Numbered from the stretch's first letter, positions 32,604 through 41,244 are shown. The stretch: 53,447 nucleotides of DNA from an uncultured Clostridia bacterium (GCA_934778205.1 CAKVOD010000007.1:1-53447), one strand, 5' to 3'. Numbers and translations: made by a program. Notes: generated by a model not told the origin, from the sequence alone.

Positions 32604-34172
32604 ATGGCTCATTGGGCTTTTGAAATTGCGGACAGGTTGATTGCGGAGAAGCCTGACAAAGAAGAATATGTTTGCGCGTGCGGAATTAGTCCGTCGGGCT
32701 CGGTTCATATCGGGAACTTTCGCGATGTCGCAACCAGTATGTTTGTTGCAAGGGCGCTTGCGCTGAGAGGTAAAAAAGCAAAACTGATGCTTAGTTGGGA
32801 TGATTTTGATAGACTGAGAAAAGTTCCGTCAAATATCGCAAGTGTTGTCGATGGTTTTGAAAAAAATATTGGCATACCTTACACATTCATTGAGGACCCG
32901 TTCAAGACTGATGTTTCATATGGAATGCACTTTGAACACGAATTTGAAAAGTCGCTTGCAGAATTTGGTATTAAACTTGATATTAGACGCCAAACTGAGT
33001 ACTATACATCTGGCAAATATACTGAACAAATTATTTTGGCGCTTGAAAAACGCGCGCAAATTTACGATATTTTGATGTCATTTAAGACGCAAGATGCTAG
33101 CGATGAGGACAGGGAAAACTATTATCCTATTTCCGTTTATTGCGACAAGTGCAAAAAAGATTTGACTAAAGTAATAAGTTATGATGAAAAGACAAACGAA
33201 CTTGTTTACTACTGCAACAACTGTGGTTGTGAACATCGCGTCAATGTTCGCGATTATCATTTGATAAAACTTTCGTGGAAAGTTGACTGGCCTATGCGTT
33301 GGGTATATGAAGGTGTAGATTTTGAACCCGGTGGTATCGACCACGCAACGCCGAATGGTAGTTATGATGTTGCAAAAGTAATTGTCAAGGAAATTTTTGG
33401 CGGACAAGCGCCACTGTTCCAAGGATATGGCTGGCTCGGAATACAAGGACTCGGCAGTATGCACAGTTCTTCGGGAAATAATATCACGCCTGCAAAATTG
33501 CTTGAAATTTATGAGCCAATTATAATTGAGTGGTTGTTTGCAAAGTATAGACCTGAAGAAGCATTTGAATTTGCATTCAACGACACTATAATTCGTCATT
33601 ATTCTGAATTTGACAAGTTGATTGCAAGAGCAAATAAAGGCGAACTCAGCGATTTTGAACAAGAATTGATTTCATTATTGTTTGGAGATGCAAAACTTGT
33701 AGAAAAAACTGGTTTTGGAATTATCTCAAGTGTTGCACCAATTGTAGATTTTAACATTGAAGCATTACAAAAAGCGCTTGCCAAAGCGGGTGTAAATTTT
33801 GATAGCGAAAGTTTTGACAGAGTCGAGAAAGTTAAAAACTGGATTGAAACATATAATCCCGAAAAGAAATATGATTTGCTCCAAAGCGCAAACGTCGAAT
33901 ACTATGCAAACATGTCGGCTGAAGAAAAGAACGTCATTGAAAAATTGTATGACTATGTTGCAAACAATGATTTTACGGAAAGCGAAATTCAAACATATTT
34001 GTATACAATCATAAACGACGCTACACTTTCAAAAAAAGAGAACATAGAAAGACAAAAACTTCATTTTAGAAATATTTACAACTTGTTGTTTGGTAGAAAT
34101 GATGGCCCGCGCCTATACCTATTTATGGCGGCATCAAACAAAGATTCATATCTAAACTTGTTGAAATTCTAA
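32604..34172 (+). CDS. lysK: Class I lysyl-tRNA synthetase
   Basis: 522 aa. Charges tRNA-Lys using the class I (archaeal-type) fold, unrelated to the class II LysS of most bacteria. The HIGH motif is H35-IGN in SPSGSVHIGNFRDV. A zinc ribbon (CDKCKKD ... YCNNCGCEH) sits near 180-215. The second signature reads GSMHSSSGN (284-292): the SSSGN part fits KMSSSxGN but the first Lys is Ser. The C-terminal helical domain ends with a FGRNDGPRLYLFM block typical of the family. AGGAGG lies 6 nt before ATG. Its cognate tRNA is directly upstream and a strong terminator follows. Whether a class II LysS also exists cannot be seen here. Confidence 0.95.
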   Translation: MAHWAFEIADRLIAEKPDKEEYVCACGISPSGSVHIGNFRDVATSMFVARALALRGKKAKLMLSWDDFDRLRKVPSNIASVVDGFEKNIGIPYTFIEDPFKTDVSYGMHFEHEFEKSLAEFGIKLDIRRQTEYYTSGKYTEQIILALEKRAQIYDILMSFKTQDASDEDRENYYPISVYCDKCKKDLTKVISYDEKTNELVYYCNNCGCEHRVNVRDYHLIKLSWKVDWPMRWVYEGVDFEPGGIDHATPNGSYDVAKVIVKEIFGGQAPLFQGYGWLGIQGLGSMHSSSGNNITPAKLLEIYEPIIIEWLFAKYRPEEAFEFAFNDTIIRHYSEFDKLIARANKGELSDFEQELISLLFGDAKLVEKTGFGIISSVAPIVDFNIEALQKALAKAGVNFDSESFDRVEKVKNWIETYNPEKKYDLLQSANVEYYANMSAEEKNVIEKLYDYVANNDFTESEIQTYLYTIINDATLSKKENIERQKLHFRNIYNLLFGRNDGPRLYLFMAASNKDSYLNLLKF

Positions 34173-34190
34173 AGAAAAACAATAGTACTA

Positions 34191-34228
34191 AAAAAGTCGA
34201 TTAAGTAAATTTACTTAATCGACTTTTT
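34191..34228. terminator. Bidirectional terminator, near-perfect 38-bp palindrome
   Basis: AAAAAGTCGATTAAGTAA and its exact complement are separated by 2 nt, giving an 18-bp or longer stem with T runs on both strands. It ends the LysRS transcript and, from the other side, contains the stop codon of the small minus-strand ORF. Confidence 0.9.
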
Positions 34229-34384
34229 AGTTAGTTTGCTTAAGGGCACGCCATTTTCACATTTTTTTAAAAGCTTATATACAGTTTTTGTTATATCAAA
34301 GATAGATTTATTTTGAGTGTCAATAATCAAAAAATTATTTTTAATTTTGATAACATCTATATAATTAAATATATTAAAAAACAT
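34211..34384 (-). CDS. 57-aa protein coupled to the AAA ATPase, PqqD-like pattern
   Basis: Starts directly at the stop of the ATPase gene (TAA then ATG), with GGAG about 8 nt upstream inside the ATPase end, so translation is likely coupled. The sequence FLIIDTQNKSIFDIT followed by VYKLLKKCENGVPLSKL resembles the beta-hairpin plus helix of PqqD/RiPP-recognition-element-like domains, or the N-terminus of a radical-SAM peptide maturase. The stop lies inside the terminator palindrome, so the ORF may be a truncated remnant. Strongly AT-rich. Confidence 0.45.
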   Translation of the reverse strand: MFFNIFNYIDVIKIKNNFLIIDTQNKSIFDITKTVYKLLKKCENGVPLSKLTKKSIK

Positions 34385-35146
34385 TTATTTTTCTCCGTTT
34401 TTCGTTGAGTTTTTGTCAATGTCTGTACACAAATATCTTAAATATCTTTCTGGACAATTTGTAAAATCTTTAAACAATTGAAATTGTTTGGTATCTTTGT
34501 AGTTTTTTTCTACAAGAACTCCGTTTTCAATTTCATATAATGTACTATTTGGAACACTTATTATAAATGGAGAGTGAGTTGCAATGATAAATTGATTATT
34601 TCCACGCAACGATAAGTCAATTAATAAAGATATAAGTGATAATTGTTTTTCTGGAGATAAAGCTGCCTCTGGTTCGTCTAAAATATATATCCCGTCATTG
34701 ATTTTATTAGTAAAAAAAGACATAAAAGATTCACCGTGTGATTGTTTTTGCAATGACTTACCGCCATAAGCATTATAAAGGTCGGTGTTAATATTATTAG
34801 CAAGTTCGTCCAAATTCTTGGCAAATTCAAAAAAAGTTTCTGCCCTAAAGAAAAAACCGTAATTTTGTTTTACAGACCATGATAATTTGAAATATTCGGC
34901 TAAAGAAAAATTATCTGCTGAGAGATTTTGGTATGAATGATTTTTATTCCCACCAAGAGTGTTAAACCCGATTGCTTCTGCCAAACTTTCAAGTAATGTG
35001 CTTTTCCCAGAGCCATTTTCTCCTACAATAAATGTAATTGGGGTGTTAAATTTTACATTTAGACCATTTGCAAATAGTGGCAATGAAAAAGGATATCCAG
35101 TCTTTGTGGGTTTTTCAATGTTTAATTCTCGTAATAGTATTTTCAT
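34385..35146 (-). CDS. AAA/ABC-type ATPase (AAA_21-like)
   Basis: 253 aa. Walker A GENGSGKST (42-50), an SHGES signature (KQSHGESFMSFF), Walker B GIYILDEPEAALS and H-loop ATHSPF. There is no SMC hinge, membrane partner or TOPRIM nuclease domain, unlike OLD proteins. The C-terminus LFKDFTNCPERYLRYL recurs in standalone AAA ATPases of unknown role, some linked to defence islands. A perfect-spacing promoter puts the -10 box 6 nt before ATG, and no Shine-Dalgarno is present, so the mRNA is probably leaderless. A 57-aa ORF is coupled to its end. Base composition is more AT-rich than the flanking LysRS gene, suggesting transfer. Confidence 0.85.
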   Translation of the reverse strand: MKILLRELNIEKPTKTGYPFSLPLFANGLNVKFNTPITFIVGENGSGKSTLLESLAEAIGFNTLGGNKNHSYQNLSADNFSLAEYFKLSWSVKQNYGFFFRAETFFEFAKNLDELANNINTDLYNAYGGKSLQKQSHGESFMSFFTNKINDGIYILDEPEAALSPEKQLSLISLLIDLSLRGNNQFIIATHSPFIISVPNSTLYEIENGVLVEKNYKDTKQFQLFKDFTNCPERYLRYLCTDIDKNSTKNGEK

Positions 35147-35152
35147 AATCTA

Positions 35153-35181
35153 ATGATAACATATCTCATTTAATAAGTCAA
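35153..35181 (-). promoter_or_regulatory. Promoter of the AAA ATPase gene
   Basis: Minus strand TTGACT (35181-35176), 17 nt, TATCAT (35158-35153), then TAGATT and ATG. The predicted transcription start coincides with the start codon. Confidence 0.7.
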
Positions 35182-35342
35182 GTTTTTAGAAAATTCAGTA
35201 AAAAAATAAAATTTTATAAATAATAATTGCTAATTCTCAAAGTAAATTAACAATTATTTTAGGAATAAAATCCACTAAAAAAGGTATTTGATATGTCACT
35301 TAATAGATAGATTTAAATTAAAATAAAAAAAATACAACAAAA

Positions 35343-35384
35343 TGAGCGCAAAAAGTTTACTTTTTGGCGCTTTTTTGATATAAT
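35343..35384 (+). promoter_or_regulatory. Hairpin overlapping the glycosyltransferase promoter
   Basis: AGCGC-AAAAAGT / ACTTTTT-GCGCT (35345-35371 region) with a following T run looks like an intrinsic terminator on the plus strand. A promoter TTTACT-17-TATAAT (35356-35384) starts inside it. The remaining 35182-35457 sequence is AT-rich and shows no gene. Confidence 0.5.
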
Positions 35385-35457
35385 CAAGGAAATCAATCGT
35401 AAAATGGTTTGGGGGAAATTGTTTTGCGACGATTTTTGGTGATAGGGAATTAATATT

Positions 35458-36651
35458 ATGGAAGAAAACAACAAGAATCTTCGTGTAATGATGGCAATGG
35501 ATGTTTATTTGCCAGATGTAGATGGGGTCATACAATGTATGCACAACTATTGTATGAATTTATATGACAAATGCGCGCTTGTCGCGACTGTCCCACGACA
35601 TAAAAAAGCGGACGACTCAAAGTATCCATACAAGATTGTGCGTTGCAAAAGCTTATACATTCCAATTTTGCGTGATTATTATTGCTTACCAAACTCTGAT
35701 AGAAAATTCAAAAAGTTTGTCAAAGAAACTGAGTTTGATATAGTGCACGTTCATTCGCCGTTTAATATGGCAAAATTTGCTCTAAAGACGGCAAAGAGAA
35801 AGGGAATACCTTGCGTTGCAACTTTTCACTCAAACTTTAGACCTATTTTTCAAAAAGTGTTCAAAATCAAATGGATTGCCGAATTATTTGTTAAACATCT
35901 TGGTAGACGTTATAACAAATTTGACAAAATATTTGTTTGCAGTGATAAAGTAGCGGAACAAGCGCGTTCGTTTGGCTACAAAGGTGATATCGTTTATTTG
36001 CCGTACGGAACTGAACTACAAAAAGCAACAAGTGAAGAAGTTTCGGCTAATATTGCTAAAGCAAATGAAGTATTTAATTTACAAGAAGATGAATTAGTAT
36101 TTCTCTATGTTGGGCGCGTAATGAAATTAAAACGCATAAACTTTACGCTCGACGCCTTGAAGGTTGTCAAAGAAAACGGAATTAAATTTAAATTCTATGT
36201 CGTTGGCAAGGGTGTTGACCTCGAAAGCACGAAAAAATATGCAAAGAAACTAGGTTTTACCGATGACGAAGTCATTTTTACAGGCTTTTTGGAGCGCGAA
36301 AAATTTCCGCTCATCAACTCACGTGCAAACTTGCTTTTGTTCCCGTCGCTGTATGATAACTTTGGGCTTGTCAAAGTCGAGGCGGCAGCCTATGACACCG
36401 CGGGTGTCTTTGTCAAAGACTCTTGCGCGGGCTGTGAAATTGTCGACGGCGAAAACGGCTTTTTGTGCGATGATAATATTGAAAATTATGCTCAAACAAT
36501 TATGCGCGCAGTTGCCGATAGAGAAAGGCTAGAAAAAATTGGCAAAAATGCGGGGCAAACTTTGTACATAAATTGGGCACAATGCACTGAAAAATTAATG
36601 GACGCATATAAACAAATCATTGAGGAATATAAACAAAAAAAAAGAAAATAG
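35458..36651 (+). CDS. GT4-family glycosyltransferase (diacylglycerol/LTA-anchor type likely)
   Basis: 397 aa, GT-B fold. The acceptor domain start (VMMAMDVYLPDVDGVIQCMHNY) and DIVHVHSPFNMAKF are typical of the family, as are LVFLYVGRVMKLKR in the donor domain and FPSLYDNFGLVKVEAAAY near 295-315. This pattern is close to 1,2-diacylglycerol 3-glucosyltransferases that make glycolipid anchors, and an LTA-synthase-like gene is elsewhere in the window, but the acceptor is inferred. No signal peptide; peripheral membrane. The ribosome binding site is weak (GATAGGG 10 nt upstream). Confidence 0.85.
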   Translation: MEENNKNLRVMMAMDVYLPDVDGVIQCMHNYCMNLYDKCALVATVPRHKKADDSKYPYKIVRCKSLYIPILRDYYCLPNSDRKFKKFVKETEFDIVHVHSPFNMAKFALKTAKRKGIPCVATFHSNFRPIFQKVFKIKWIAELFVKHLGRRYNKFDKIFVCSDKVAEQARSFGYKGDIVYLPYGTELQKATSEEVSANIAKANEVFNLQEDELVFLYVGRVMKLKRINFTLDALKVVKENGIKFKFYVVGKGVDLESTKKYAKKLGFTDDEVIFTGFLEREKFPLINSRANLLLFPSLYDNFGLVKVEAAAYDTAGVFVKDSCAGCEIVDGENGFLCDDNIENYAQTIMRAVADRERLEKIGKNAGQTLYINWAQCTEKLMDAYKQIIEEYKQKKRK

Positions 36652-36674
36652 TGATAAGTAAAAAAAATAATGAT

Positions 36675-36714
36675 GAATGAGAAAAAGAGGACGTTTTGCG
36701 TCCTCTTTTCTCAT
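36675..36714. terminator. Hairpin after the glycosyltransferase gene
   Basis: AATGAGAAAA-GAGGACG pairs with CGTCCTC-TTTTCTCATT, about 17 bp. It lies between convergent genes and may end both transcripts. Confidence 0.75.
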
Positions 36715-36734
36715 TTTGTTCGGTATACTTGCGG

Positions 36735-36822
36735 TTTTTCTTAGTTATATTGTCTAAAATGTGTAGTATAATGTACAATTTTTCTTAGTTAATTATTTTT
36801 AAAATGTAATACAGTGTGTAAA
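36735..36822. repeat. Two imperfect 44-bp tandem repeats
   Basis: TTTTTCTTAGTTA followed by an AT-rich TAAAATGT block begins at 36735 and again at 36779. The copies differ at many positions. No gene is visible in the surrounding intergenic sequence. Confidence 0.4.
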
Positions 36823-36871
36823 AAGTGTGGCATAGTATGAAAAATATGCAGTTTAGCGTGTAAAAATTTAT

Positions 36872-37663
36872 TTATAATGTTGGTTTTGTTACAAGTTCTT
36901 GGCTAGCAACATTGATTTTGATTTCACTATTTACGTTTGCGCCTTGCGAACTTAATAGTGTAGATGTAATTTGTTTTGCTTTTTGAGGGGTGTTGTTCTC
37001 GTGACTTAGGTGCGCAAGAATAAAGTTTTGTGTGCCACGCTTGGCAAGTTGCAAAATTGCATTTGCGCAATCTTGATTTGAAAGGTGCCCATATCTGCCA
37101 GCGATGCGTTCTTTTAACACTGCTGGGTAGTGTGAATTTGCCATTAGGTAATCGGGTTCGTGATTAGATTCAATGACAATTGTTTGACTTCCTGCCATGC
37201 TCTCTAATATTCTATCATTGATGCACCCTAGGTCGGTTGCCAAACTAAATTTTTCGCCCTCGCAATAAATGGCATATCCATTGCAGTGGCGTGAGTCGTG
37301 AGAAACTTCAAACGGGGCAATGGTTAATTCACGAAAATAGAAATCGTCTGTTTTGAAATCGTTAAATTCAATGTTGGGGGTTTCGTTTGAGCGAGTGTAT
37401 TCGGCAAGCGAAATTTCATTGCCAAACACAGGCACTTCAAACTTTTTTGCAAAAGTTGCAACGCCCGCGGTGTGGTCCTTGTGTTCGTGAGTCAATAAAA
37501 TTGCGTTGATTTCATTTGGATTGACGCCGACACTTTCAAGGCGTTTGACGGTTTCGCGGGCTGAAAAACCACAATCTATGAGTAGTTTTGTATTTTGTGT
37601 TTCGACCAAAGTGCAGTTGCCTTTGCTACCGCTTCCCAAAACAGTAATATTAATTTTATTCAT
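36872..37663 (-). CDS. YycJ/WalJ-type metallo-beta-lactamase-fold hydrolase
   Basis: 263 aa. The MBL metal motif THEHKDH (His59, His61, Asp63, His64) follows VLGSGSKGNCTLVE and LLIDCGFSARE, which are characteristic of YycJ. Later ligands are in FEVSHDSRHCNGY, and LATDLGCI gives the bridging Asp. YycJ-type proteins are predicted nucleases or phosphodiesterases linked to cell-wall or DNA-repair regulation, normally next to walRK, which is not present here. AAAAGG lies just before ATG, with TATAAT about 20 nt upstream. Confidence 0.9.
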   Translation of the reverse strand: MNKINITVLGSGSKGNCTLVETQNTKLLIDCGFSARETVKRLESVGVNPNEINAILLTHEHKDHTAGVATFAKKFEVPVFGNEISLAEYTRSNETPNIEFNDFKTDDFYFRELTIAPFEVSHDSRHCNGYAIYCEGEKFSLATDLGCINDRILESMAGSQTIVIESNHEPDYLMANSHYPAVLKERIAGRYGHLSNQDCANAILQLAKRGTQNFILAHLSHENNTPQKAKQITSTLLSSQGANVNSEIKINVASQELVTKPTL

Positions 37664-37759
37664 TATAATCCTTTTCTAAATTATAACACAAAATCACGTT
37701 TTTCGCAACGAATTTACTGGCGTGCGGTATATTTTTTATCATTTCAAAAATACTAAGAT

Positions 37760-38359
37760 ATGGTAATTGAAATTATTGTTGCAGTGGTTTTGTTTTTATT
37801 TTTTATTCCGCTGAAATTCTCATTTATGTTTTATGTTAATTTGCTACACAATAAGGGCGCGATTGTTCTAAACTTATGGGGCATTCATTTGCTTGCGGAA
37901 AAGTTTTTGATTTCAGATGGCGAAATCACGGCGCGCAATAAAAGAAACAGGGAAACGAAAATTGAACTTAGTAAAGAGGACAAAAAATTAATTTTTATAA
38001 ATTTATTTGTTAACTCAATAATTCGCAAAATCGTGTTGGCTGACACTTATATATGTTCTGAAGTTGGGAAAAAGGACAATGCGATGGCAACGGCAGTCAT
38101 TTCAGGGGCAGTGTTGTTTGTGATTGACCTCATTTTTGCGCAAGTTTTTTCGCGGAAGTCGGGTTCATACCACGCCGTTGACAATGAAACATTGTTTTGT
38201 CAAAACAAGTTGTCGCTTTGTGCTGAAATTGTTTTTTCAATAACACTTTTTGATGTGCTTTTTTGTTTTGTCAAATCGTTACTAAAAGCGCATAAACGTA
38301 TAAAAGAATTGAATCTTGAAAAACTAAAAAATGAAACAAAAGTCAATGTTGTAGGTTAA
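37760..38359 (+). CDS. DUF2953 membrane protein (YtfI-like)
   Basis: 199 aa. N-terminal hydrophobic helix (IIVAVVLFLFFIPLKFSFMFYV), a basic region with KKLIFINLFVNSIIRK, and central/late hydrophobic segments (AVISGAVLFVIDLIFAQVF and a C-terminal one). DUF2953 proteins sit next to ytfJ in spore formers, as here. No clear Shine-Dalgarno site precedes the ATG. Role unknown; expression in sporulation is inferred from the neighbour. Confidence 0.72.
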   Translation: MVIEIIVAVVLFLFFIPLKFSFMFYVNLLHNKGAIVLNLWGIHLLAEKFLISDGEITARNKRNRETKIELSKEDKKLIFINLFVNSIIRKIVLADTYICSEVGKKDNAMATAVISGAVLFVIDLIFAQVFSRKSGSYHAVDNETLFCQNKLSLCAEIVFSITLFDVLFCFVKSLLKAHKRIKELNLEKLKNETKVNVVG

Positions 38360-38446
38360 AAAACGTAATATTTTTTAGAAAAATCAAAAAAAATGCAATA
38401 ATTTTCAAATTTTAGACAAAATAATGAAAACAGAAAGGAGAACACA

Positions 38447-38893
38447 ATGAAAGATGACGAAATAAAAGATGACCCAGTTTCAAGAATTTTGGAGCAATCA
38501 ATGGGAAATTTGAAAAACATTATTGATGTTGACACAGTGATGGGGGAACCCGTGGGTCTAGACGACGGAAGTGTGATTATTCCAATAACAAAAGTATCGG
38601 TTGGATTTGTCGCAGGGGGTGGTGAGTGTACCGCGCCTTGCACACAAAAAAGACGTTGCGCTTACCCATTTTCAGGTGGCTCGGGTGCTGGTTTTTCTGT
38701 CAAGCCGATTGGCTTTTTAGTCGGTCGTGAAGGGCAGTTTGAACTCATTAGCATTCAAGAAGAACCTGCCTATAAAAAACTTGCCGACCTTGTTTCGGAC
38801 TTGGCGAAAACCTATCTAAAAACGCAAGCGAGCAAAGTATCAAATGAAACAAAAAACAAAAATAATGAAAAAGAAAATGGAGAAAGTAAATGA
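38447..38893 (+). CDS. ytfJ: Sporulation protein YtfJ/GerW family
   Basis: 148 aa. The core VMGEPVGLDDGSVIIPITKVSVGFVAGGG and the glycine-rich FSGGSGAGFSVKPIGFLV are diagnostic of the YtfJ/GerW family, needed for spore germination in Bacillus. The loop between these reads ECTAPCTQKRRCAYP: three cysteines (CxxxCxxxxxC) not typical of the family, perhaps a metal site. AAAGGAG lies 9 nt before ATG. The stop overlaps the next start (ATGA), coupling it to the first carboxypeptidase. Confidence 0.9.
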   Translation: MKDDEIKDDPVSRILEQSMGNLKNIIDVDTVMGEPVGLDDGSVIIPITKVSVGFVAGGGECTAPCTQKRRCAYPFSGGSGAGFSVKPIGFLVGREGQFELISIQEEPAYKKLADLVSDLAKTYLKTQASKVSNETKNKNNEKENGESK

Positions 38894-40029
38894 CAAAAAC
38901 GCATTCAAAATTTGCCTTTGCGGTTATAATTATTATGAGTGTTATGTTGATTTTCAATTCATTTCAAACTGTCATTCCCAATATCTCGGCGCAAAACTGC
39001 AGTGCGCGCGGAATGGCAGTGCTTGAAATGGAAAGTGGCAGGGTTCTTTTCAGTAAAAATATGGATGAAAAACTAAAAATGGCTAGCACAACAAAAATTG
39101 TTACTGCCTATACAGTGATAAAACACTGCCCAAATATAGATGAACCATTCAAAATTAGTGACAAAGCAATCGGCATTGAAGGAACCTCCATATATCTAAA
39201 AAGTGGCGAGGTTTTAACCGTGCGTGAACTTTTGTATGGACTAATGCTTCGCAGTGGGAATGACGCAAGCGTCGCGTTAGCGCTTCATTGTGCTGACTCG
39301 ATTGAATCGTTTGCTGAAATGATGAATCAAACAGCGCTTGAGTGTGGCGCAAAGAACAGCCATTTTGTCAACCCACATGGGCTTGATGCCGATGGACATT
39401 ACACGACCGCATATGACTTAGCATTGATAACAAGCAAAGCACTGCAAAACAAAACATTTGCTGAAATTGTTTCGACAAAAAACATAAAAATCAGCGGAGG
39501 CGAAACGGGAACACGATATCTTGTCAACAAAAATCGATTACTTAATTCACTTGATGGCTGTGTTGGCGTCAAGACGGGCTTTACTAAAGGGGCGGGGAGG
39601 TGTCTAGTTTCAGCCGTCAAACGTGGAAATATGACCGCAGTGTGCGTTGTGTTGAATTGTGGTCCAATGTTTGAGGAAAGCGCAAGCCTACTAAATACAG
39701 CGTTTGAACTCTACGAAAATGTTAATATATTACCACCATACAACTATATTTGTAGCATAAATGTAGAAAATGGCGAAAAAAATAAAGTTCGCGTTTATAA
39801 TCCACAAGGTTATAGGTATCCACTTACAAAGGAAGAACAAGAAAAAATTAGCGTCGATTTTGACGTTCCAAACAATTTGAAAGCACCAATCAAAGCCGAA
39901 ACAAAAGTTGGCACAGCGCGCGTATATTTTGGCGAAAAATTGATGTTTGAAACGGATATTCTCACAATGGAGAAAAATGAATCAGACGTGATAATTGATA
40001 AAATTAAAGACATAATCAATAAGTTTTAG
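38890..40029 (+). CDS. D-alanyl-D-alanine carboxypeptidase (DacF-type), first copy
   Basis: 379 aa. Signal peptide (about 1-34). Serine peptidase S11 motifs: S66-TTK, SGN (RSGNDAS) and KTG (VGVKTGFTKGAG), in correct order. A C-terminal beta domain and an end segment that could bind membrane follow. It trims the terminal D-Ala of peptidoglycan stem peptides outside the cell. Overlaps the ytfJ stop, so it is translationally coupled; this linkage suggests a role in cortex peptidoglycan. Confidence 0.93.
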   Translation: MTKTHSKFAFAVIIIMSVMLIFNSFQTVIPNISAQNCSARGMAVLEMESGRVLFSKNMDEKLKMASTTKIVTAYTVIKHCPNIDEPFKISDKAIGIEGTSIYLKSGEVLTVRELLYGLMLRSGNDASVALALHCADSIESFAEMMNQTALECGAKNSHFVNPHGLDADGHYTTAYDLALITSKALQNKTFAEIVSTKNIKISGGETGTRYLVNKNRLLNSLDGCVGVKTGFTKGAGRCLVSAVKRGNMTAVCVVLNCGPMFEESASLLNTAFELYENVNILPPYNYICSINVENGEKNKVRVYNPQGYRYPLTKEEQEKISVDFDVPNNLKAPIKAETKVGTARVYFGEKLMFETDILTMEKNESDVIIDKIKDIINKF

Positions 40030-40047
40030 ATTTAGGAGGGGAAAACT

Positions 40048-41202
40048 ATGAAAAAAATAATTACAACAATTGCTACGGCGATTTTGGGCATTCATATGCT
40101 CATATCAAATATACCAGTGTTTAGCGCGGTTTCCGCCGAAAGTTTGGTTGACTCGCTGACTGCAAAATCGGTCGTTGTTGCCGACGCAGGCAGTGGCGAA
40201 ATCTTAATATCAAAAGAGGAAACAAAAAAACTGCCTATTGCAAGTATGGTAAAACTAATGACTATTTTGCTCACAATGGAAAGCGTAGATGATGGCACGC
40301 TATCACTCGACCAAAAGATTTGTGTTTCTAAAAATGCTGCAGGAATGGGGGGTAGTCAAGTGTTTTTAGATGCGGGCAGTGAATATACTGTCGAACAGCT
40401 TTTGAAAAGCGCAATAATTGCATCGGCAAACGATGCGAGTGTTGCACTGGCTGAAACAATTGCAGGAAACGAACAAAGTTTTGTCGAAAAAATGAACGCG
40501 TGTGCAAATGAATTGTCAATGACAATGACGCACTATTCTAATGCAACAGGACTGCCAGCCGTCGATGGGTATTCTTGCGCCAAGGACGTTGCAATATTGT
40601 TAAGGCAAGTTCTTTCACACGACTTGTACTTTAAGTACAGCACTATTTGGATGGAAGACCTTGTACACCCATCGGGGAGAATCACAGGACTTACCAACAC
40701 AAATAAACTTATTCGCTATTATGCAGGTTGTGACGCAGGCAAAACTGGCTCGACGAAAGAGGCTGGCTATTGCATCGCGTCAAGCGCCAAGAAAAACGAT
40801 TTGCGCATCATTTCAGTTGTTATCGGTGCTGAAAGCGGGGCAAAACGTTTTAGCGAAAGTGCAAGTTTGTTAGATTGGGCTTTTGCAAATTACGAAAATA
40901 AAACAATTTTTGAAAAAGGTCAAAAACTTGACCCCGTAAAGATTTCAAAAGCGAAAGTTAAACAAATTACGCCAATTGTCAGCGAGAGATATAGTTGTGT
41001 GACAAAAAGAGGCGAACAAAGCGAGATTACAACGAAAATTGAAATCAATCAAAACATCAGTGCGCCACTTAAAGCAGGAGATGAAGTTGGTACTGCGTAT
41101 GTTATGAAAGATGGTGTTGTAGTCAAAGAAATAAAAATTACAATTGACCAAGATGTCAAAAAGACAACAATATTTGATGCAATCAAACAAATTATTGCAT
41201 AA
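40048..41202 (+). CDS. D-alanyl-D-alanine carboxypeptidase (DacF-type), second copy
   Basis: 384 aa, paralogue of the gene 18 nt upstream. Signal peptide with likely cleavage after VSA (about 30). Motifs S66-MVK, SAN (IASANDAS) and KTG (AGKTGSTKEAG). The C-terminal domain is similar in layout (TPIVSERY ... VGTAYV), ending in an amphipathic helix (FDAIKQIIA). AGGAGG-type site before ATG. Tandem carboxypeptidases after ytfJ suggest division of labour or stage-specific expression. Confidence 0.94.
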   Translation: MKKIITTIATAILGIHMLISNIPVFSAVSAESLVDSLTAKSVVVADAGSGEILISKEETKKLPIASMVKLMTILLTMESVDDGTLSLDQKICVSKNAAGMGGSQVFLDAGSEYTVEQLLKSAIIASANDASVALAETIAGNEQSFVEKMNACANELSMTMTHYSNATGLPAVDGYSCAKDVAILLRQVLSHDLYFKYSTIWMEDLVHPSGRITGLTNTNKLIRYYAGCDAGKTGSTKEAGYCIASSAKKNDLRIISVVIGAESGAKRFSESASLLDWAFANYENKTIFEKGQKLDPVKISKAKVKQITPIVSERYSCVTKRGEQSEITTKIEINQNISAPLKAGDEVGTAYVMKDGVVVKEIKITIDQDVKKTTIFDAIKQIIA

Positions 41203-41211
41203 ATGATAAAT

Positions 41212-41244
41212 GAGAAAAGCGGGATATTTTGCTTTTCTTTTTTT
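41212..41244 (+). terminator. Terminator after the carboxypeptidase pair
   Basis: GAAAAGC / GCTTTTC stem with a 10-nt loop and a seven-T run. Confidence 0.7.
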
